From positions 1 to 35,900 of the forward strand of contig CALBOJ010000114.1 of NCBI GenBank assembly GCA_937896835.1: DNA of 35,900 nt, read 5' to 3'. A program made the position numbers and the translations under genes. The notes beneath the pieces were generated by a model. It was given only the letters and a program-made list of their open reading frames with translations. It was not told the DNA's origin and searched no databases. This document shows, piece by piece, positions 7,865 through 13,628 of the stretch. The first letter of the stretch is position 1, and each line of letters begins with the position of its first letter. Source of the DNA: an uncultured Collinsella sp. (GTDB taxonomy: Bacteria; Actinomycetota; Coriobacteriia; Coriobacteriales; Coriobacteriaceae).

Positions 7865-7886
7865 GGAACGCATAGCTGCGCGTTCC
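7865..7886 (-). promoter_or_regulatory. Leader hairpin upstream of the TrmB-like gene
   Basis: GGAACGC (7865-7871) pairs with GCGTTCC (7880-7886) around ATAGCTGC. It lies just 5' of the ribosome-binding site of the TrmB-like gene. The core GCATAGCT also appears in the adjacent terminator loop. Its role is not evident; it may be part of the leader or a second stop signal. Confidence 0.4.
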
Positions 7887-7898
7887 GTCAATGGGTTG

Positions 7899-7923
7899 AA
7901 AAAGGGCGGGCATAGCTTGCCCG
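7899..7923 (-). terminator. Rho-independent terminator after the Trm9-like gene
   Basis: Read on the minus strand, CGGGCA and TGCCCG form a stem around AGCTA, followed by CCCTTTTTC. It is located 38 bases after the stop codon of the Trm9-like gene. Confidence 0.75.
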
Positions 7924-7960
7924 GAAGATGCGATGCGGCTCGGTGGCGAGTCGTCGATGT

Positions 7961-8833
7961 CTACAGGCGCTTGAGAATCACGTAGCGGTTGAGATCGCCG
8001 CTGCGACCGTCGGCATGGAAACGCTCAAGTTCGCGCACGGGGACCTCGCCGCTCTTGTAGAACGTACGGACGCCGCGCACCAGGTCGGTGATCTGCTGAT
8101 CGTCAAAGTGATGACAATAGCGGTAGGCGTGGCGGTCGTTTTGCCAGCCAATGAGGTGGTCACCGGCTTCAAACTGCGCGGAATCGTAACCCTCAAACGG
8201 CGGGGTGAGCTCGGCGCGGGCCTCGGCGCGAACGGCTTTGCGCGCCATGCGCTCGTCGTTCATAAACTCCCAAAAGCTGATGGCGATGATGCCGCCTGGG
8301 CGCGTCTGGCGCACCAGAGCGTCGAGCACGCGTACGCGGTACTCGCACGACGGAACGTGGTGCATAAATCCAAAGCAGACCGAGATGTCGGCGAGCGGGG
8401 CGTCGAAAAGCGCGTCGGGTGTCTCGGCGGGGTTGAGTTTCATGAGGGCATCGAGCACGTCGAGTTCCTGGAAGTGCAGGTTGGGAATGCGCAGGGCGTG
8501 ACCATGTGCATCGATGGCCAGGTCTTGGCACGAGTCGACGCCATAGAACTCAAACGGGCAGCTGGCATCTGCCGAGGGATTTGCACCGTCGACGCCCTTG
8601 GCGGCAAGTGCGCCGCCGGCGGCAAAGTTCTCGAATCGCATATTGCCGCAGGCAAGGTCGAAGACGCGGACGGGATGCTCGATTGTGGCGACGTCGAGCT
8701 GCTCGAGCGCGATATCCATGGTGCGTACCCAGCCGGGCCACGGGGCCTGGCGCGTATCGGAGAAGGAGGCGGAGTGCTCGCGATAGAAAGTGTTGTTGAG
8801 CTGGATGAGCGATGAGGCGAAATCGCGGTTCAC
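7961..8833 (-). CDS. Trm9-like class I SAM-dependent methyltransferase
   Basis: A 290-residue methyltransferase. FYREHSASFSDTRQAPWPGW (residues 16-35) resembles the FSxTRxxPWP N-terminal motif of Trm9/ALKBH8-type wobble-uridine methyltransferases. The SAM motif VFDLACGN is at 57-64, FGFMHHVPS and RPGGIIAISFWEF follow, and GDHLIGW (224-230) with YRYCHHF (237-243) matches the end of the Trm9 pattern. In eukaryotes Trm9 methylates cm5U34 to mcm5U34 after the Elongator complex. Here elp3 lies 2 kb away. I chose the GTG at 8833 over the ATG at 8881 because GGAGGG lies upstream of it and the conserved part begins just after. Assignment to the Trm9 group is by eye; a generic methyltransferase is the alternative. 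Confidence 0.7.
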   Translation of the reverse strand: MNRDFASSLIQLNNTFYREHSASFSDTRQAPWPGWVRTMDIALEQLDVATIEHPVRVFDLACGNMRFENFAAGGALAAKGVDGANPSADASCPFEFYGVDSCQDLAIDAHGHALRIPNLHFQELDVLDALMKLNPAETPDALFDAPLADISVCFGFMHHVPSCEYRVRVLDALVRQTRPGGIIAISFWEFMNDERMARKAVRAEARAELTPPFEGYDSAQFEAGDHLIGWQNDRHAYRYCHHFDDQQITDLVRGVRTFYKSGEVPVRELERFHADGRSGDLNRYVILKRL

Positions 8834-8991
8834 GGCGCGGGACTCCCTCCGTTGGCGGTACGGAATAAACAGTACGACCATACTACCGTTATCGCCGCAA
8901 CGGGGACAACCGAGCTACGGGTCATTGCTTTGTTTGGACACATTTCCGCAGCTCATATGTGCCCGCAACCGCCGGTTGTCAAAAATCTCAC

Positions 8992-8997
8992 TAGAAT
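8992..8997 (+). promoter_or_regulatory. Candidate -10 element for the XRE/DUF4097 operon
   Basis: TAGAAT matches the -10 consensus at five of six positions. It would give a leader of about 95 bases before the start codon at 9101. An in-frame ATG at 9005 lies seven bases after it, so a leaderless longer protein is possible, but the strong ribosome-binding site favours 9101. No clear -35 is visible. Confidence 0.35.
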
Positions 8998-9100
8998 AGG
9001 TGGCATGCTTTTGGCGGTGGCGGATAGATTTTTAACTGTGCAAGGCGCCTTAAGAACAAAAACGGTCCGGCGGCACGGCTGGCATCACATAGGAGGAACC

Positions 9101-9823
9101 ATGAATGTAGAAACTGCGCAGCGGCTCGCCGACCTTCGTCGCAGCAAGGGTTTTAGCCAAGAAGGGCTGGCGCGAAAGCTGGGGCTGTCGCGCCAGGCGG
9201 TCAGCAAATGGGAGCGCGCGGAGAGCTCGCCCGATACCGAGAACCTGATCTCGCTCGCCAAGCTTTATGGCGTGAGTCTGGACGAGCTGCTCAATCCGAG
9301 CGACGAGATCGAGGACGATATCGAGTTTGAGAACGAGGACCGCGCCCGCCAGCGCGAGGCCGAGGCGGCAGAGCGCGCTCGCACCCATGAGGCGGCGGTG
9401 CGCGCCACCGAAGCAGCAACGCAGGCGAGTGATGCCGCGGCTAAGGCGGCACAGGCGGCAAGCTGGAGTGCACAGGCCGCCAACGCTGCTACGGCGCAGG
9501 CGACGAGTGGCCACGCAGTTGGCTCGACTCCGGTGAAGGGCCCCTTCCAGTCGTTCCCGTATTGGGCCGTGTGCTGGCTGCTGTTCTTTTTGCTGATGTT
9601 CCCGTTTGGTGCCGGCCCCTTTGCCGCGCTGATCTTCTTTACGATTCCCATCTATCACTGGGTGGCGCGTGCTCTCGATGGCGATTGGGCGCGCGGTGAT
9701 ATTCATGTTGGTCCGGCATCGGTGACGGCTAGGACTCAGGTGCAGGATGCTTCCGCTGCGGTTGATACTGACGTGGCTACCGCGACTACCGCTGAGCCGA
9801 TTGTCAAAGAGGGTGGTGAATGA
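9101..9823 (+). CDS. XRE-family transcriptional regulator with C-terminal membrane segments
   Basis: A 240-residue protein. Residues 5-65 form a canonical HTH_3 (XRE) domain with LRRSKGFSQEGLARKLG, SRQAVSKWERAESSPDTENL and LYGVSLDELL. Residues about 70-145 are acidic and then alanine-rich. Residues about 153-190 contain two closely spaced hydrophobic segments (AVCWLLFFLLMFPF and AALIFFTIPIYHWV), so the regulator is probably anchored in the membrane. AGGAGG before ATG 9101 fixes the start. The stop overlaps the start of the DUF4097 gene (ATGATGA), indicating translational coupling. It probably controls its own operon, perhaps in response to envelope state; this is inference. Confidence 0.88.
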   Translation: MNVETAQRLADLRRSKGFSQEGLARKLGLSRQAVSKWERAESSPDTENLISLAKLYGVSLDELLNPSDEIEDDIEFENEDRARQREAEAAERARTHEAAVRATEAATQASDAAAKAAQAASWSAQAANAATAQATSGHAVGSTPVKGPFQSFPYWAVCWLLFFLLMFPFGAGPFAALIFFTIPIYHWVARALDGDWARGDIHVGPASVTARTQVQDASAAVDTDVATATTAEPIVKEGGE

Positions 9824-10719
9824 TGAAGCTTTCGCATGAATCCAAGGTGCGCTTGGGCGTTGGCATCGGAGCGTTTGTGCTCATCATTGGGCTTGTCTTT
9901 GGCATTTCGCGGCTATTGGCTCATTCCGATATGGTGCGTACGACCGGTATTCTATCTGGCAATTTGTCTGATTTTGACGATATGTTTGACGACGATGATC
10001 TCTTGGATAGCGGTAACTATTCCGCTCGGCCTCAGCAGCTTTCGAGCATGACTTTTGATGCCGATGAGTTTCGCTACCTCGATTTCGATATCAATGCGGC
10101 TTCGGTGGACGTCAAGGTTGTTGATGGCAACAAGGCTCGCGTTATCGAGCGGGGGCGCGTTGCCGAGGGTATGGATGCCTCCAAGGCCGCGACGCAAAAC
10201 ATCGCATCCGTCGAGGACTCGACGCTCAAGGTTTCCCAGTTTGGAAGTGACGACGGTAAGGCAATCGATCGCTCAGTTACGGTCGAGCTGCCGCGCCGTG
10301 TTGCCGAACATCTGAAGGGAGTCAACGCGCACGTGGGCTCGGGCGATCTGCAGATTGCCGGTGTCATCTGTGATGGTTTCGATCTTTTCCTGGGTGCGGG
10401 AGATGTAGAGTTTACGGGCAGCGTGACTGATGCGCTCAGCGCTGAGGTCGGTTCGGGCGATGTGACGTTCGAGCTTTACCAGGCCCCCGCGAAGTCGATG
10501 GACGTGAGTGTGGGCTCGGGCGATGTGGAGATGACGGTTCCGAACTCGACGGGCTTTAAGGCGAGCCTCACCTTGGGCAGCGGCGACTTCGAGAGCGATT
10601 TCCTTCCGCTTGGCTACGACGGCGAGACCATTTTGAATCTTGAATTCGATAACGGTGACAAGTCTGCCACGTATCGTTTTGAGGTCGGTTCGGGCGACAT
10701 GTCGTTTGATTCGGAGTAG
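9820..10719 (+). CDS. DUF4097-family membrane-anchored beta-strand-repeat protein
   Basis: A 299-residue protein with one N-terminal membrane helix (about residues 11-33) and a large outer domain. An acidic linker (DFDDMFDDDDLLD) is followed by a DUF4097-like region built from short repeats. These carry the motif G(S/A)GD: HVGSGDLQI, LGAGDVEF, VGSGDVTF, VGSGDVEM, LGSGDFES and VGSGDMSF, spaced about 20 to 27 residues, as expected for a beta-helix-like stack. Such proteins often accompany PspC-type or HTH regulators; the function is unknown. Translation is coupled to the XRE gene by a four-base overlap, so the pair is likely a sensor/regulator unit at the membrane. Confidence 0.82.
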   Translation: MMKLSHESKVRLGVGIGAFVLIIGLVFGISRLLAHSDMVRTTGILSGNLSDFDDMFDDDDLLDSGNYSARPQQLSSMTFDADEFRYLDFDINAASVDVKVVDGNKARVIERGRVAEGMDASKAATQNIASVEDSTLKVSQFGSDDGKAIDRSVTVELPRRVAEHLKGVNAHVGSGDLQIAGVICDGFDLFLGAGDVEFTGSVTDALSAEVGSGDVTFELYQAPAKSMDVSVGSGDVEMTVPNSTGFKASLTLGSGDFESDFLPLGYDGETILNLEFDNGDKSATYRFEVGSGDMSFDSE

Positions 10720-10766
10720 TGAGGCAGACGAAAGCCTAGGCGAAGATATAGACGCGCTGTTTGATG

Positions 10767-10807
10767 AAGGCGCCGAAGCCGAGATCGGCTCCGGCGCCTT
10801 TGCCTTT
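10767..10807 (+). terminator. Intrinsic terminator after the DUF4097 gene
   Basis: AAGGCGCCG (10767-10775) pairs with CGGCGCCTT (10792-10800), extended inwards by AGCCGA/TCGGCT around a GA loop. An interrupted T-rich tail, TGCCTTT, follows. Its 3' edge touches the candidate elp3 promoter. Confidence 0.75.
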
Positions 10808-10812
10808 ACAAT
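10807..10812 (+). promoter_or_regulatory. Candidate -10 element giving a leaderless elp3 transcript
   Basis: TACAAT ends six bases before the elp3 ATG at 10819. Transcription from this -10 would start on or next to the A of the start codon, so the mRNA would be leaderless, a common arrangement in Actinobacteria. The GGGGG just before ATG is too close to be a normal ribosome-binding site. Confidence 0.45.
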
Positions 10813-10818
10813 GGGGGC

Positions 10819-12723
10819 ATGGAACAGATTATCTTGAACATACTCGAGGCTCTGCGTCGCGGCGAGACCGTGGACGACAAGGAGCTCGTCAAACTGATAC
10901 ATGCCGAGGCGCGCCGTGAGGGTGCCGATAAGCGCGACCTGGCCAAGCGTCGTCTGCTGCCGTTTTACCAGCGGGTAAAGCGTGAGGAGCCGGCTCGTTG
11001 GGCTGGGTGGAATGCCGATGCCGAGCTAGAGCGTCAACTGCTGCAGGTGCTGCGTATGAAGCCGCGCCGAACGGCTTCGGGCGTGGCGACCATTACCGTC
11101 ATCACCAAGCCGTGGCCGTGCTCGGGCGATTGCCTGTTTTGCCCCAACGACCTGCGTATGCCCAAAAGCTATCTGCATGCCGAGCCCGCGTGCGCCCGTG
11201 CGGAGCAAAATTGCTTCGATCCATATCTGCAGGTGAGCGCTCGTCTGACCGCGCTTTCGCAGATGGGGCATGCGACCGATAAGATCGAGCTCATTGTGCT
11301 CGGTGGTACCTGGAGTGACTATCCGGAAGGGTATCAGACGTGGTTTATGTCGGAGCTCTTCCGTGCGCTCAATGACGATGCCGTCGCCGGCGTGGCGGCA
11401 AACCCCATGTTGGCGCGTCCGGGCATCAGTCGTGCCGAGGCGGGGCGCCTGCTCGATGACGCTCCCGCCGATGCCCTGCCGCCGGTGGTAGCGGAGCGCC
11501 GCGAGCGCTATCGGGCTGTCGGCATTGCGACAGACGAGGCCGAGCTCGCGAGCGGTGTTGCAGGAGAGCAGGAGCGCGTGGATGTTGCTGTGGGCGGCTA
11601 CAACCGCGCGGTGCGTCGTCTGTACGGCCCCGGTACGCCGTGGGGCGAGGTTGCCAAGCGGCAAACGGCAACGATGGAGGAACTTGAGCGTCAGCAGCGC
11701 ATCAACGAGACGGCGAAGCATCGCGTGGTGGGGCTCGTTATCGAGACGCGCCCCGATGCTGTAACACCGCAGGCCCTCACGCTCATCCGCCGCCTGGGTT
11801 GCACCAAGATTCAGATGGGCATTCAGAGTCTTGACCAGCACCTGCTCGACATCAACGAGCGTCGCATTTCGGTGGCTCAGATTGAGCGAGCGTTTTCGCT
11901 TGCGCGCCTGTTTGGCTTTAAGGTCCACGCGCATTTTATGCTCAACTTGCTGGGAGCCACGCCCGAGGGGGACAAGCGCGATTACGAACGCTTTGTGACC
12001 GAAGGGGCCTTTATGCCCGACGAGGTCAAGGTCTACCCGTGTGCGCTCGTCGAGGGCTCGCGTCTGGTGGGCTGCTATGAGCGCGGCGAGTGGCGCCCCT
12101 ATACCGAGGAAGAGCTGCTCGATGTGTTGGCCGATGACATCGTGGCGACGCCGGCGTTCTGCCGCATCAGCCGCATGATCCGCGACTTTAGCTCCGACGA
12201 CATCATGGTGGGCAACAAGAAGCCCAACCTGCGTCAGCTCGTTGAGAACCGCCTGGCTGCTCGGGGTGACGGTGCGACGGTGCGCGAGATTCGCTATCGC
12301 GAGATCAGCACGACGGGTGCCGACTTGGATGAACTGTCTCTTGATGAGGTCGCTTACGAGACGCCGGTGACGCGTGAACGCTTTTTGCAGTGGGTGACGC
12401 CCGAAGGCAAGATCGCCGGCTTTTTGCGTCTGTCGCTGCCCGTTCGCGCTTTTGTTGCCGCACATGCGGACGAGTTGCCGACGATGCCGGACGAGGCGAT
12501 GATTCGCGAGGTACACGTGTATGGCATGGCGGCGCGCGTGGGGGATCAAGGCCAGGCAGCCCAGCACCATGGATTGGGACGGTCGCTGGTGGAGCGTGCG
12601 TGCCATATTGCTCGGGACGCGGGCTATGCGCGCATCAACGTGATCAGCGCGATTGGTACGCGCGAGTACTATCGCCATCTTGGATTTTATGACTATGGCC
12701 TTTATCTGCAAAAGGAGCTCTAG
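10819..12723 (+). CDS. elp3: Elp3-type radical SAM / GNAT tRNA uridine-34 modification enzyme
   Basis: A 634-residue bacterial Elp3. An N-terminal helical tRNA-binding part is followed by the radical SAM cluster motif CSGDCLFCP (101-109), then MPKSYLHAEPACARA, LGGTWSDYP and GLVIETRPD. The C-terminal GNAT domain shows VHVYGMA, QHHGLGRSLVERA (acetyl-CoA binding) and GTREYYRHLGF. Elp3 uses SAM and acetyl-CoA to make carboxymethyluridine at the wobble position of tRNA. The protein is longer than the usual ~550 residues because of an insertion of about 100 residues between the GGTWSDYP and ETRPD blocks. The spermidine-synthase-like gene begins immediately after the stop, so the two form an operon. 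Confidence 0.92.
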   Translation: MEQIILNILEALRRGETVDDKELVKLIHAEARREGADKRDLAKRRLLPFYQRVKREEPARWAGWNADAELERQLLQVLRMKPRRTASGVATITVITKPWPCSGDCLFCPNDLRMPKSYLHAEPACARAEQNCFDPYLQVSARLTALSQMGHATDKIELIVLGGTWSDYPEGYQTWFMSELFRALNDDAVAGVAANPMLARPGISRAEAGRLLDDAPADALPPVVAERRERYRAVGIATDEAELASGVAGEQERVDVAVGGYNRAVRRLYGPGTPWGEVAKRQTATMEELERQQRINETAKHRVVGLVIETRPDAVTPQALTLIRRLGCTKIQMGIQSLDQHLLDINERRISVAQIERAFSLARLFGFKVHAHFMLNLLGATPEGDKRDYERFVTEGAFMPDEVKVYPCALVEGSRLVGCYERGEWRPYTEEELLDVLADDIVATPAFCRISRMIRDFSSDDIMVGNKKPNLRQLVENRLAARGDGATVREIRYREISTTGADLDELSLDEVAYETPVTRERFLQWVTPEGKIAGFLRLSLPVRAFVAAHADELPTMPDEAMIREVHVYGMAARVGDQGQAAQHHGLGRSLVERACHIARDAGYARINVISAIGTREYYRHLGFYDYGLYLQKEL

Positions 12724-13602
12724 ATGAACAAGCCGAGTGTTTCTGCCGGCGTCGTTGCCGGCGTTGCTCTGGGGGCCGCGGCGCTTGGTGCGGCCGCCGT
12801 CGCTGTTCGTGCTGCCTGTCTGCAGGTTGCGCGAACCCGCAATGGGTTGGCGCGTGTGAAGCGCGTGCACGACGAGGGCGGCGACGAAGTCCGCGTATTG
12901 GTACAAGGCGGCGTCTACCAAAGTGCAAGCTACGTTGGCGAGCGTTGGGCGGAGCCCGTCTTTACGTACTATCGTTCGTTTGACGACGTGTTTGAGGCCG
13001 AGGATGCGATGCGCGACGCTTACGGTCACGGTATCGACCGCATGCTTATGCTGGGCGGCGGCGGGTTTGCCTATCCCAAGTTCGCGCTGATGTCGCACGA
13101 GGACTTGTGCATGGACGTTATCGAGTATGACGGAGAGATTACGCGCCTAGCGCGCCGCTGGTTCTACCTGGACGAGCTGGAGCGTGCGGTGGGCGACCGC
13201 TTGCGGGTGATTACCGCTGAGGCTCGCTCGTATTTGGGTGTGACGAGCGTGGGCCATCGTCGCTACGACGTGGTCGTGAGCGATTGCTTTGGCGGTGTCG
13301 AGCCCGTACGCGAGCTGGCGACGGTTGAGGCGTTGCGTTTGGTGCGAGGCAGCCTGAACCCCGGGGGTATCTACGTTGCCAATATCGTGAGCGCAAACGA
13401 GGGGAGCGACGTAACGTTCCTGCGCGATTGCGCCGCCACGGCGCTCGAGGTGTTCGCCCACGCCTGGGTGGTCCCATGTGGCGATGCAGAGTTCGGCGGC
13501 GAGGAGAATTATCTGCTCATCGCCAGCGACGGCGACTACGCCTTTGCCGAAGCCGTGCCCTTCGACGCCGACTTCCTCGGCACCGTCCTTCACGACAAGT
13601 AA
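12724..13602 (+). CDS. Spermidine-synthase-fold methyltransferase-like protein with N-terminal membrane helix
   Basis: A 292-residue protein. A hydrophobic alanine-rich segment (about 8-33) anchors it in the membrane or acts as a signal. The rest has a SpeE-like Rossmann fold: MLMLGGGGFAYPKF (nucleotide-binding loop), DVIEYDGEITRLARRWF, EARSYL, and YDVVVSDCFGG. True spermidine synthases have a catalytic aspartate in a D-(S/A)-x-D-P motif; here the corresponding segment is SDCFGGVEP, so polyamine synthesis is doubtful. It starts directly after the elp3 stop with GGAG upstream, so it depends on the elp3 promoter. Its substrate is unknown. Confidence 0.75.
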   Translation: MNKPSVSAGVVAGVALGAAALGAAAVAVRAACLQVARTRNGLARVKRVHDEGGDEVRVLVQGGVYQSASYVGERWAEPVFTYYRSFDDVFEAEDAMRDAYGHGIDRMLMLGGGGFAYPKFALMSHEDLCMDVIEYDGEITRLARRWFYLDELERAVGDRLRVITAEARSYLGVTSVGHRRYDVVVSDCFGGVEPVRELATVEALRLVRGSLNPGGIYVANIVSANEGSDVTFLRDCAATALEVFAHAWVVPCGDAEFGGEENYLLIASDGDYAFAEAVPFDADFLGTVLHDK

Positions 13603-13624
13603 GTCTCCCCGTCCCAAAAAGACT
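13602..13624 (-). repeat. Possible degenerate GGGAC(A/G)GG hairpin repeat, copy 3
   Basis: AGTCT (13602-13606) pairs with AGACT (13620-13624). On the minus strand the loop reads TTTTGGGACGGGG, matching the GGGACAGG loop of the other two hairpins except for one base. It fills the 26-base gap between two convergent genes and might also act as a weak terminator. Confidence 0.4.
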
Positions 13625-13628
13625 GGTC

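Noticed and set aside
8852..9100. An 83-residue N-terminal extension of the XRE regulator
   Set aside because: The strong AGGAGG and ATG at 9101 coincide with the start of the HTH domain; the extension has no similarity and includes the likely promoter.
11026..13098. A 690-codon open frame on the minus strand opposite elp3
   Set aside because: It mirrors elp3 and its neighbour; composition is that of an antisense frame and no domain is seen.
12724..13602. Annotation as a true spermidine synthase (speE)
   Set aside because: The fold motifs are there, but the catalytic D-(S/A)-x-D-P loop is not, and an extra membrane helix is present.
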